Below are positions 16,893 to 26,743 of a stretch of 33,069 nucleotides of DNA, in pieces. How positions within the stretch are numbered: the stretch's first letter is position 1; the number at the start of each line of letters is the position of its first letter. The translations under genes were made by a program, and so were the position numbers. Source of the stretch: Betaproteobacteria bacterium (lineage in GTDB: Bacteria > Pseudomonadota > Gammaproteobacteria > Burkholderiales > Casimicrobiaceae); the NCBI GenBank assembly GCA_016716425.1, contig JADJWJ010000017.1, positions 1 to 33,069 on the forward strand. Direction: 5' to 3'. A model generated the notes under the pieces. It saw only the letters and a list, made by a program, of their open reading frames with translations. It searched no databases and was not told the origin of the DNA.

Positions 16893-16961
16893 CCCGCGAG
16901 GGCGGCGGGGCGATCGATGCGGACGCGCGCCCTCGAGGGGTATTGCGTCCGCCCTCGCGGG
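16893..16961 (-). promoter_or_regulatory. Competing inverted repeats upstream of the small membrane protein gene
   Basis: CCCGCGAGGGCGG (16893-16905) is exactly complementary to CCGCCCTCGCGGG (16949-16961). Inside the loop GCGGACGC (16919-16926) is complementary to GCGTCCGC (16945-16952), which shares four bases with the outer right arm, so both stems cannot form fully at once. The element lies 43 bases before the minus-strand ATG at 16850 and would be in its 5' leader. A regulatory role is only a possibility. Confidence 0.3.
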
Positions 16962-17183
16962 TGGAGGGAACCTTTAGCCCGGTGGGGCCCGCGGATCGGT
17001 CTTCACGGACCTTGCCGTGCTCGCACTTCGGCATCACCCCAACCTTGAGGCATCGTGCACGCGGGCACACGCGAACAATCCACCGCGACGTTGGCGAATA
17101 TTCGCGCTCGATCCGCCCGGGCGTGCCCCGGCCGCCAGCCGTCGGGACCGCGCCTGCCGCACGGGGCGGCGGCCGCGGCTTTG

Positions 17184-17192
17184 TGCTATAAG
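17184..17192 (+). promoter_or_regulatory. Candidate extended -10 promoter upstream of the repeat array
   Basis: TGC directly followed by TATAAG (17187-17192) forms an extended -10 element. No convincing -35 is present. Transcription from about 17199 would pass through all three repeat units before reaching the ATG at 17619, giving a leader of about 420 bases. Confidence 0.3.
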
Positions 17193-17211
17193 CGCGTTGA
17201 TGCAACGCTCC

Positions 17212-17316
17212 CCACGCTCGCTGCCCTCCGAGCCGCCTTCGCGCGTGGGGCGATGTCGCGGCGCGACCCGCGAGCCCGCGGCAGGTCGGTCGCTCGGGAC
17301 GGCCCATCGCGACTAG
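17212..17316. repeat. Diverged repeat unit, copy 1
   Basis: The unit runs from a CGCTCGCTGC block through a GC-rich middle to a conserved 35-base end (17280-17314), which matches copy 3 at 34 of 35 positions. The conserved core is CTCGGGACGGCCCATCG, flanked by weakly complementary arms. On the minus strand the core would read MGRPER. Confidence 0.65.
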
Positions 17317-17450
17317 GACGAAACGACCCTCTCGCTCGCTGCGCCAGGATGAAACAGCCCCCACGCTCGCTGCGCTCGCGGCGCCCCCGCGGGCGGAGCC
17401 GGCCGGCCGCACGCGGAGGGCGACGGCCGACACGCAACGCCCCGATTGAC

Positions 17451-17505
17451 GTGCGCGGCCAATGAGGCCGTCGCAGCTCAGCGCTCGGGCGGCCCATCGC
17501 GCATG
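17451..17505. repeat. Diverged repeat unit, copy 2
   Basis: It shares with copy 3 the blocks GTGCGCGGCC, GAGGCCGT and GCTCGGG-CGGCCCATCGCG, with one base fewer in the core. Its flanking arms, TCAGCGC and GCGC(A)TGA, pair with one bulged base even though they differ from the arms of the other copies. The nearest CGCTCGCTGC block is farther upstream at 17363, so this unit is either longer or interrupted. Confidence 0.55.
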
Positions 17506-17510
17506 AACAC

Positions 17511-17618
17511 CAGCGCTCGCTGCCCGCCGCCCTCGCGCGCGGGGCGGGCCAGCTCGCCATGGTGCGCGGCCCGAGGCCGTGGCAGGTCAGTCGCTCGGGA
17601 CGGCCCATCGCGACTGAC
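17511..17618. repeat. Diverged repeat unit, copy 3, abutting the next gene
   Basis: The best-structured copy. GTCAGTCG (17586-17593) pairs perfectly with CGACTGAC (17611-17618), and the next base begins the ATG of the 541-residue protein. The 35-base end (17581-17615) is nearly identical to copy 1. A hairpin here would sit against the start codon and could affect initiation. Confidence 0.65.
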
Positions 17619-19244
17619 ATGCAGCAGGACACCGCCTCCGAAGCCATGCGGCCGGCCAAGGCCGATCCCCCGCGAGACGAGGTTCCGCCGCTCGCGTTCG
17701 CCGATGCCGAAGGCGCGAAGCGGTGGACCAAGTCGCTGCTGATCTCCGCGGTGACGCCGCTGTACGAAGCGGTCCGCGGCCAGCTGCGGGCGCTCTCGGC
17801 GGCGGACTTCGCGCCGCGCGAGCGCGCGACGATCGCCGAAGTGATGCGCGAGCAGGTCGCGCACCTGCACACCGAGCTCGCGCGCCGCTACGCCGGCAAG
17901 CCGCAGCCGGCGTCCGACCGCGAGGTCGACGCCATGGAGCAGGCGCTGTCGCTGTGGCAGGGGTTGTGGGAGCAGTATTCCGCCTGCCTGAAGCCGCTGC
18001 TGGAAGGCGACGTCGAGCTGCAGGGCGTGAAGGCCAAGCTGCTGCAGCGCGGCCTGTACGTCGGCAAGCAGCTCGTGATCGTCAACGGACTCGCGCGCCG
18101 CGTCACGCCGCCGGCGCTCTGGCAGGAGCTCCACGCGTACTACCGGCTGGCCGAGTTGCTCGACTGCGCGGTGACGTCGGTGTCCGACGATCTGCAGCCG
18201 AACGCCGTCGGCATCTCGTGCTACTCGACGTACTGCCACGCGCTGCTGCTGGGGCTCGCCGATCCGTGCGCGATGTCCGTGCGCCAGATCGAACTGACCG
18301 ACCGCTGGCTCGCGCAGTGGGCGCGCAAGATCTTCCCGTACGCGCAGCAGCGCGAGACCGAGGGTCCGGTGCTGCTCGTCGACCTCGACTCGTCCGTCGG
18401 CGCGTGGCTGGCCGCAACCGCGCCGCCGAGCGCGCCGGCGTCGATGCGATTCGGCTACCCGGGCAAGCTCGCCACCAGCGTGCGCGGACGCCTGAAGCGG
18501 CTTTCCGCCGGCGCGAGTCCCGCCGAGCTGCAGCTCGGGCACGACACGTCGGTCGAGGGCGCGACGGCGCTCCTCGTGCACCTCGATCGCAAGTGGTACC
18601 AGCTGCCGGTGCGCGACACCGACGCGGTGATCGAGGCGATCCAGCTGACGGCCGGCGGCGTGCAGGCCGCGTACTTCCGCGTCGGCGGACGCACGTTCGA
18701 CCGGCAGGACCCGCTCGGCCGCCTGACGTTCCAGGGCGCGCAGCACCTGCAGACGCTGGGCGCGTTGACCGATTACGACCGCTACAAGGAGGAGGCCGAG
18801 CGCAACTGGCCGTGGGAGCGCTGGCAGGGCGACTACGCGTGGCGCGAGGCGAGCCTCATCCGGCGCGAGTCCACGCGCTTTCGCTGGTTCCTCGACCAGC
18901 TGGTGGTCGTTCGCGACGACGAGCGCACGCGGCTCGCGTACGTCACGCGCGTCGCGTACAGCCCGTCCGGCGAGCTCGCGATCTCGCTGTCGATGTACGC
19001 CGGACAGCCGCGGTCGATCGCGGCGCGGCCGACGTCGATCGCGTTCGCCGAAGAGCTGCCGATGCCCGCGCTCCTGCTGGCCGAGACCGACGGCGAGAAG
19101 GCGTCGCTGATCGTGCCGCCGCGGACGTTCAACCCCAGCCGGATGCTGCGCTCGATGGATACCGGCCCCGAGCGCAAGTTCCGGCTGACCAAGCTGCTGC
19201 AGCGGGGCGGGGACTTCGAGCGCGTGGCGTTCGACGAATCGTGA
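17619..19244 (+). CDS. Conserved-looking protein of unknown function, 541 residues
   Basis: I cannot assign a family with confidence. The start is placed at ATG 17619; an ATG at 17559 would make the repeat element part of the protein, and ATG 17646 is another option. The N-terminal two thirds looks helical and soluble, with no signal peptide or membrane helix; visible phrases include YVGKQLVIVNGLARRVTPP and GISCYSTYCHALLLGLADP. The last 150 residues look like a beta-rich domain (FRWFLDQLVVVRDDERTRLA, YSPSGELAISLSMYAG), which may be PilZ-like, but the PilZ RxxxR and DxSxxG motifs are not evident. Codon use matches neighbours, so it is probably real. The gene ends inside a perfect inverted repeat. 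Confidence 0.8.
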   Translation: MQQDTASEAMRPAKADPPRDEVPPLAFADAEGAKRWTKSLLISAVTPLYEAVRGQLRALSAADFAPRERATIAEVMREQVAHLHTELARRYAGKPQPASDREVDAMEQALSLWQGLWEQYSACLKPLLEGDVELQGVKAKLLQRGLYVGKQLVIVNGLARRVTPPALWQELHAYYRLAELLDCAVTSVSDDLQPNAVGISCYSTYCHALLLGLADPCAMSVRQIELTDRWLAQWARKIFPYAQQRETEGPVLLVDLDSSVGAWLAATAPPSAPASMRFGYPGKLATSVRGRLKRLSAGASPAELQLGHDTSVEGATALLVHLDRKWYQLPVRDTDAVIEAIQLTAGGVQAAYFRVGGRTFDRQDPLGRLTFQGAQHLQTLGALTDYDRYKEEAERNWPWERWQGDYAWREASLIRRESTRFRWFLDQLVVVRDDERTRLAYVTRVAYSPSGELAISLSMYAGQPRSIAARPTSIAFAEELPMPALLLAETDGEKASLIVPPRTFNPSRMLRSMDTGPERKFRLTKLLQRGGDFERVAFDES

Positions 19245-19289
19245 AATGCGCAACCGGCCCAGCGGGCCGGTTGCGCATTTCACGATTCG
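19235..19289. terminator. Perfect 26-bp inverted repeat spanning the stop codon
   Basis: Left arm 19235-19260, loop AGC (19261-19263), right arm 19264-19289; all 26 pairs match. The left arm contains the last two sense codons and the TGA at 19242-19244. The stem is stable enough to act as a terminator or 3' end stabiliser, but there is no T-run after it, so it is not a standard intrinsic terminator. The equal arms would make it work in both directions. Confidence 0.6.
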
Positions 19290-19298
19290 AGGCAGTCA

Positions 19299-19335
19299 GC
19301 GCGGAAAGCTTGGGGCGGCCCGGCGCTTTCCGCGC
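19299..19335. repeat. Second inverted repeat downstream of the 26-bp hairpin
   Basis: GCGCGGAAAGC (19299-19309) pairs exactly with GCTTTCCGCGC (19325-19335) around a 15-base loop. No T-run follows. With the preceding hairpin it fills much of the 213-base gap before the next gene. Confidence 0.45.
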
Positions 19336-19457
19336 GGCAAAGACCGAAAGCGCGTCGATCACAGGTCGCTTCGCTTCCCGTTCAGCAACGCGCACGTGCG
19401 GGCTGAAAGCCCAAGGCGCACGAGTCCGCGTTGCGGCGCTCCAATTGGACCAACGCG

Positions 19458-21509
19458 ATGTCTAACCGTCTCGCCGGGGCGACGAGCCCCTACCTGCAGC
19501 AGCACGCGGACAATCCGGTCGACTGGTATCCGTGGGGCGAGGAGGCGCTCGCGAAGGCGCGCGCCGAGGACAAGCCGATCCTGCTGTCGGTCGGGTACTC
19601 GGCGTGCCACTGGTGCCACGTGATGGCGCACGAGTCGTTCGAGGACCCCGCGGTCGCGGCGGCGATGAACGACGCGTTCGTCAACGTCAAGGTCGACCGC
19701 GAGGAGCGCCCGGACCTCGACCAGATCTACCAGACCGCGCACGCGCTGCTGACGCGCCGGTCGGGCGGCTGGCCGCTGACGATGTTCCTGACGCCCGACG
19801 GCGCGCCGTTCTTCGGCGGCACCTACTTCCCCAAGCACGGCCGCTACGGGCTGCCGGGCTTCCTCGATCTCCTGCCGCAGGTCGCGGCCGCCTACCGCGA
19901 GCAGCGCGACGCGCTCGCCGAGCAGAGCGCGCGACTCGCGGAGGCGCTCGCCACGCTGGAGCCCGAAGGGGGCGCCGCGGCGTGGCCGTACGAGGCGCCG
20001 GCGCACGCGCTCGCCGGACTCAAGCGGACCTTCGACCCCGTGCACGGCGGCTTCGGCGCAGCGCCCAAGTTCCCGCATCCGGCCGAGCTCGACTACTGCC
20101 TGCACGCATACGCGCAGCGCGGTGACGCCGAGGCGCTCGCCATCGTCCGCACCACGCTCGACCGCATGGCCGACGGCGGCATTCACGACCAGCTGGGCGG
20201 CGGCTTCTGCCGGTACTCGGTGGACGCGCAGTGGTCGATCCCGCACTTCGAGAAGATGCTCTACGACAACGGGCCGCTGCTCGCGCTGTACGCGGACCTC
20301 GCGCGCGTCACGGGTGAGCGCCGCTACGCCGACGTCGCGCGCGACATCGTCGGCTGGCTGGTCCGGGAGATGCGCGCGCCGGACGGCGCGTACTATTCGA
20401 GCCTCGACGCCGACAGCGAGGGTCACGAAGGGAAGTTCTACGTGTGGACGCGCGACGAGGCGCAGGCGGCGACGTCGGCCGACGAGTTCGCCGTCGCCTC
20501 GCCGTACTACGGCCTCGACCTGCCGCCGAACTTCGAGGGCCACGCGTGGAACCTGCGCGTGTCGGAGCCGCTCGACGCGATCGCCGCGCGGCTCGCCATC
20601 AGCCTGCCGGACGCGCAGACGCGGCTCGCCGGCGCGCGGGCCGCGCTGTTCGCCGCGCGCGCGAACCGCGTGCGGCCCGGCCGCGACGACAAGATCCTCA
20701 CGTCGTGGAACGCGCTCGCGATCGCCGGCCTCGCGCGCGCCTCCCGCGCGCTGGACGAGCCGCGCTGGGCCGACCTCGCGTTCGCCGCCGCCGACGCGCT
20801 CGAGCGGACCGCGTGGCGCGACGGTCGCCTTTCCGCCACTCGGCGCGGCGAGCGGGCGGACCTGAACGCCTACCTCGACGACCATGCGTTCCTGCTGGCG
20901 GCGCTGGTCGAGCTGATGCAGACGCGCTTCCGGCGCGCGGACTTCGACTGGGCGCGGGAGATCGCCGACGTGCTGCTCGCGCGATTCGAGGACCGGGAGC
21001 GCGGCGGATTCTGGTTCACGAGCCACGACCACGAGCGCCTGTTCCATCGGACGAAGCCGGGCCACGACAACGCCACGCCGTCGGGCAACGGCGTTGCCGC
21101 GCACGCGCTGGCCGTGTTCGGGCACCTGGCCGGCGACCTCCGGTACGTCGAGACTGCGCGGCGGACGGTCGAGCTGTACGCGCCGATGCTCGCGGAGTCG
21201 CCGGGCGGCTACTCGAGCCTGCTGACCGCGATGGCCGCGCTGGAATCGCCGCCGGCGTCGGTGCTGCTCGCCGGCGCGGCCGACGACTGTGCGGCGTGGC
21301 AGCGCACGCTCGAGGCGACCTATCGCCCGCACGTGCGCGTGCTCAACCTCGCGCAGTGCACCGACGTGCCGCCGGCACTCGCCAAGGGTGCTGCGCCCGC
21401 GTCCGGCGCGCAGGCCTGGGTGTGCCGCGGCACGACCTGCCTTCCGCCGATGGTGTCCATCCTGGACGTCGCCGACGCGCTGGCGCCCGAGGGTGCCCGA
21501 CTTCGGTAG
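19458..21509 (+). CDS. DUF255/YyaL-family thioredoxin-fold protein (spermatogenesis-associated protein 20-like)
   Basis: 683 residues from ATG 19458 (MSNRLAGATSPYLQQHADNP), the standard family opening; a TTG at 19431 is in frame but lies before the conserved start. The thioredoxin-like domain has the family phrase SVGYSACHWCHVMAHESFED with C50-H-W-C53, then VNVKVDREERPDLDQIY and GGWPLTMFLTPDG. The rest is an (alpha/alpha)6 glycosidase-like barrel with GGIHDQLGGGFCRYSVD and FEKMLYDNGPLL. The family occurs in bacteria and animals; its reaction is not established to my knowledge. The stop codon overlaps a candidate -10 box for the cytochrome gene. Confidence 0.92.
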   Translation: MSNRLAGATSPYLQQHADNPVDWYPWGEEALAKARAEDKPILLSVGYSACHWCHVMAHESFEDPAVAAAMNDAFVNVKVDREERPDLDQIYQTAHALLTRRSGGWPLTMFLTPDGAPFFGGTYFPKHGRYGLPGFLDLLPQVAAAYREQRDALAEQSARLAEALATLEPEGGAAAWPYEAPAHALAGLKRTFDPVHGGFGAAPKFPHPAELDYCLHAYAQRGDAEALAIVRTTLDRMADGGIHDQLGGGFCRYSVDAQWSIPHFEKMLYDNGPLLALYADLARVTGERRYADVARDIVGWLVREMRAPDGAYYSSLDADSEGHEGKFYVWTRDEAQAATSADEFAVASPYYGLDLPPNFEGHAWNLRVSEPLDAIAARLAISLPDAQTRLAGARAALFAARANRVRPGRDDKILTSWNALAIAGLARASRALDEPRWADLAFAAADALERTAWRDGRLSATRRGERADLNAYLDDHAFLLAALVELMQTRFRRADFDWAREIADVLLARFEDRERGGFWFTSHDHERLFHRTKPGHDNATPSGNGVAAHALAVFGHLAGDLRYVETARRTVELYAPMLAESPGGYSSLLTAMAALESPPASVLLAGAADDCAAWQRTLEATYRPHVRVLNLAQCTDVPPALAKGAAPASGAQAWVCRGTTCLPPMVSILDVADALAPEGARLR

Positions 21510-21512
21510 AAT
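21507..21512 (+). promoter_or_regulatory. Candidate -10 element for the cytochrome c gene
   Basis: TAGAAT in the context CGGTAGAATCGCACGG overlaps the stop codon of the preceding gene. The same GGTAGAATCG context recurs at 21991-22000 before the glycine riboswitch. The -35 region is weak. The leader to the ATG at 21607 would be about 85 bases. Confidence 0.35.
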
Positions 21513-21606
21513 CGCACGGTTTCGCCTGCCGGGCGGACGCCGGCCGCGCCCGCGGAGGGAAGGCGGCGCCGTCACGTACCCCTATCCACCGTTCCATGGA
21601 GTCGCC

Positions 21607-21936
21607 ATGAAAGCAGTCCTGGTTTCGCTCGCCGGCGCCGCGTTGCTCGCCTCCGGCGCCGCCCACGCCGCCCTCGACAACGCGAAGGCCGAAGCGATGA
21701 TGAAGAAGGACGGCTGCGCCGCGTGCCACGCCGTCGACAAGAAGCTCGTCGGGCCGTCGTACGTCGACGTCGCGAACAAGTACCGCAACGACAAGGGCGC
21801 CGCCGCGAACCTCGCGAAGAAGGTGAAGGCGGGCGGTTCGGGCGTCTGGGGCCAGATCCCGATGCCGCCGAACGCCGCGGTGTCGGACGCCGACATCAAG
21901 GACCTCGTCGAGTGGATCCTGACGCTCAAGAAGTAG
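21607..21936 (+). CDS. Small secreted class I cytochrome c (c551/c552-like)
   Basis: 109 residues from ATG 21607, with GGAG five to six bases upstream; the frame is open further upstream but that part lacks features. A signal peptide, MKAVLVSLAGAALLASGAAHA, is followed by the mature start ALDNAKAEAM. Haem attachment is C37-A-A-C40-H41, with VGPSYVDVA after it, and M86 in IPMPPN is the likely distal ligand. This fits a periplasmic monohaem electron carrier of the c551/c552 group. It is probably a single-gene unit followed by a GC-rich hairpin. Confidence 0.93.
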   Translation: MKAVLVSLAGAALLASGAAHAALDNAKAEAMMKKDGCAACHAVDKKLVGPSYVDVANKYRNDKGAAANLAKKVKAGGSGVWGQIPMPPNAAVSDADIKDLVEWILTLKK

Positions 21937-21946
21937 GCACGGTCGG

Positions 21947-21969
21947 ACCGGGGCCGGCACGGCCCCGGT
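21947..21969 (+). terminator. GC-rich hairpin after the cytochrome c gene
   Basis: ACCGGGGCCG (21947-21956) pairs with CGGCCCCGGT (21960-21969) around a GCA loop, 11 bases after the stop codon. There is no T-run, so termination here would be weak or factor-dependent. Its right arm touches the candidate -35 of the glycine operon. Confidence 0.45.
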
Positions 21970-21998
21970 TGCCCGGCCCGCACCCGGGCCGGTAGAAT
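21969..21998 (+). promoter_or_regulatory. Promoter for the glycine riboswitch and gcv operon
   Basis: -35 TTGCCC (21969-21974) and -10 TAGAAT (21993-21998) are separated by 18 bases. The expected start near 22005 lies just before the first aptamer stem at 22010, which fits the layout of glycine riboswitch leaders. Confidence 0.6.
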
Positions 21999-22009
21999 CG
22001 AGGCGGTCC

Positions 22010-22236
22010 GTGCAGGAGAGTGCGGTGCGGGGGACTTGCGATCCCCGGCCCCGCCACCGAAGGCGCATTCCCGACAACCGCTCAGGTACCGAGGACTGCA
22101 CGCGACGCAACCGCACTCTGGAGAGCGGTCGCACGGAGGCCGGCATCGCGCCGGCGCCGGCGGCGACCCACCGAAGGGGCACCGGAAGCCGCGCGAGCAT
22201 CGCGGCCTCCCAATCTCTCAGGTAAAAGGACAGACG
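22010..22236 (+). ncRNA. Tandem glycine riboswitch (two gcvT-type aptamers)
   Basis: Two glycine aptamers are seen in series. Aptamer 1 (22010-22101) is closed by GTGCAG/CTGCAC and contains AGGAGAGTGCGG, CCACCGAAGGCGCA and CGCTCAGGTACCGAGGAC. Aptamer 2 (about 22113-22236) contains CTGGAGAGCGGTCGCA, CCACCGAAGGGGCA and CTCTCAGGTAAAAGGACAGA. These are the hallmark conserved blocks of the family. A terminator follows, then gcvT, so it is expected to act as an ON switch that lets transcription continue when glycine is abundant. Confidence 0.95.
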
Positions 22237-22267
22237 GGGCGAAGCGGCAGTGACGCTTCGCCCTTTT
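22237..22267 (+). terminator. Intrinsic terminator, riboswitch expression platform
   Basis: GGGCGAAGCG (22237-22246) pairs with CGCTTCGCCC (22254-22263), with a 7-base loop, and is followed at once by TTTT (22264-22267). The stem begins right after the second aptamer, so glycine binding could prevent its formation. It lies 27 bases before the gcvT start. Confidence 0.88.
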
Positions 22268-22293
22268 CGTCGTGCCTTCGGGAGAAACGCGCC

Positions 22294-23391
22294 GTGCTCA
22301 AGCAGACCCCTCTCAACGCCGTGCACCGCGCCGCCGGCGCGCGCATGGTCGACTTCGGCGGCTGGGACATGCCGGTCCACTACGGCTCCCAGATCGACGA
22401 GCACCACGCCGTCCGGCGCGACGCCGGCATGTTCGACGTGTCGCACATGCGGGCGGTCGACCTTTCCGGCGCCGGCGCGCGCGAGTTCCTGCGCTACGCG
22501 CTCGCCAACAACGTCGACAAGCTGAAGGACTCCGGCCGCGCGCTCTACTCGTGCCTGCTGCGGCCGGACGGCGGCGTGCTCGACGACCTCATCGTCTACT
22601 TCCTGCGCGAGGACTTCTTCCGCATCGTCGTCAACGCGGGCACCACGGACAAGGACGTCGCGTGGTTCCGGCGGCTGCTCGGCGAGCGCGCGCCGCGCCT
22701 CACGCTGTCGCCGCGCGACGACCTCGCGATGATCGCCGTGCAGGGGCCGCACGCGCGTGCGAAGGTGTGGGCCGCGCTGCCCGGCAGCGACGCGGCGACC
22801 GCGGAAATGAAGCCGTTCTTCGGTCGCGAGGTCGATACCGGCGCCGGCCCGGCGTTCGTCGCGCGCACCGGCTACACGGGCGAGGACGGCTTCGAGGTCA
22901 TGGTCCCCGCCGCGCGGGCGGAGGCGACGTGGAACGCTCTGGTGGCGGCCGGCGTGCGGCCGTGCGGTCTCGGCGCGCGCGACACGCTGCGCCTCGAGGC
23001 CGGCATGAACCTCTATGGGCAGGACATGGACGAGTCGACCTCGCCGCTCGCGGCAGGTCTCGCGTGGACGGTCGACCTCGCGAGCCCGCGCGACTTCGTC
23101 GGCAAGGCGGCCCTCGTCGCGCACCCGCCGGCGCGGCGACTGACCGGCCTGCTGCTGCAGGATGCCGGCGGCGTGCTGCGCGCGCACCAGAAAGTCGGAA
23201 CCGCGCACGGGGACGGCGAGGTCACCAGCGGCACCTTCTCGCCCACGCTCGGCAAGTCGATCGCGCTCGCCTCGCTGCCGACGGAAGTCGCTGCCGGCGA
23301 CGTCGTGCACGTCGCCGTCCGCGACAAGCGGCTCGCCGCACGCGTGGTGAAGCCGCCGTTCGTGCGCAACGGCAAGGTGCTGGTGAGCTGA
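22294..23391 (+). CDS. gcvT: Glycine cleavage system T protein (aminomethyltransferase)
   Basis: 365 residues from GTG 22294, chosen because GGGAG (22280-22284) is well placed and the protein then begins with the family N-terminus LKQTPLNAVHRAAGARMVDF. It transfers the methylene group from the aminomethyl-lipoyl arm of the H protein to tetrahydrofolate, releasing ammonia. Visible family stretches include GGWDMPVHYGSQIDEHHAVR, YTGEDGFEVMVP and CGLGARDTLRLEAGMNLYG. It is the first gene after the glycine riboswitch, and gcvH follows after 53 bases. Confidence 0.97.
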   Translation: MLKQTPLNAVHRAAGARMVDFGGWDMPVHYGSQIDEHHAVRRDAGMFDVSHMRAVDLSGAGAREFLRYALANNVDKLKDSGRALYSCLLRPDGGVLDDLIVYFLREDFFRIVVNAGTTDKDVAWFRRLLGERAPRLTLSPRDDLAMIAVQGPHARAKVWAALPGSDAATAEMKPFFGREVDTGAGPAFVARTGYTGEDGFEVMVPAARAEATWNALVAAGVRPCGLGARDTLRLEAGMNLYGQDMDESTSPLAAGLAWTVDLASPRDFVGKAALVAHPPARRLTGLLLQDAGGVLRAHQKVGTAHGDGEVTSGTFSPTLGKSIALASLPTEVAAGDVVHVAVRDKRLAARVVKPPFVRNGKVLVS

Positions 23392-23444
23392 ATCGCAATC
23401 GAAGATCTTGATCCGGATCCTGACCTGCCAACGGAGATGACGCC

Positions 23445-23824
23445 ATGAACGTTCCCGCCCACCTGAAGTACGCCGACAGCCACGAGTGGATGCGCGCCGA
23501 GGCCGACGGCACGGTCACCGTCGGCATCACCGACCACGCGCAGGCGGCGCTGGGCGACCTCGTGTTCATCGAGCTGCCCGCGGTCGGCCGCGCGCTGAAG
23601 GCCGGCGAGGCCTGCGCGGTCGTCGAGTCGGTCAAGGCGGCGAGCGACGTCTACGCGCCGATCGCCGGCGAGGTCGTCGCCGTGAACGCCGACGTCACCG
23701 GGACCCCGGAATCGGTGAACCAGGACGCGTACGCGGCGTGGCTGTTCCGGGTCAAGCCCGCCGATCCGGGCGCGCTCGCGACGATGCTGGACGCGGCGGC
23801 CTACACGAAGCTGATCAGCGAGGC

Positions 23825-23828
<4 letters not shown>
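23445..23828 (+). CDS. gcvH: Glycine cleavage system H protein (lipoyl carrier)
   Basis: 127 residues, the normal length. The lipoylated lysine is K64 in VVESVKAASDVYAPIAGEV. Other family phrases are SHEWMRAEADGTVTVGITDH and LGDLVFIELPAVG. It shuttles the aminomethyl group between P and T proteins. GGAG at 23433-23436 lies eight bases before the ATG. The stop overlaps the ATG of gcvP (ATGA), indicating translational coupling. Confidence 0.97.

Positions 23829-26742
<2,914 letters not shown>

Positions 26743-26743
<1 letters not shown>

Larger units (their letters stand above)
16851..17618. other. Gene-poor interval with hairpins and a diverged repeat array
   Basis: 768 bases without a convincing gene. 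Open frames here on both strands lack family features. Contents: two mutually exclusive inverted repeats at 16893-16961, a 12-bp palindrome GCGAATATTCGC at 17094-17105, a candidate extended -10 promoter at 17184-17192, and three diverged repeat units between 17212 and 17617, described separately. No tRNA or other known RNA was recognised. Confidence 0.6.

Noticed and set aside
17212..17618. Possible CRISPR array
   Set aside because: Only three diverged units at irregular spacing, no identical repeats, no uniform spacers, and no cas genes nearby.
17186..17872. Minus-strand open frames with repeated MGRPER peptides over the repeat array
   Set aside because: The repeated peptide simply follows the DNA repeat; composition is arginine- and serine-rich with no recognisable domain, and the frame overlaps the start of the better-supported plus-strand gene.
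22036..22293. N-terminal extension of gcvT through the riboswitch
   Set aside because: The frame is open but covers the aptamers and terminator; the family N-terminus begins at the GTG at 22294, which has a ribosome-binding site.
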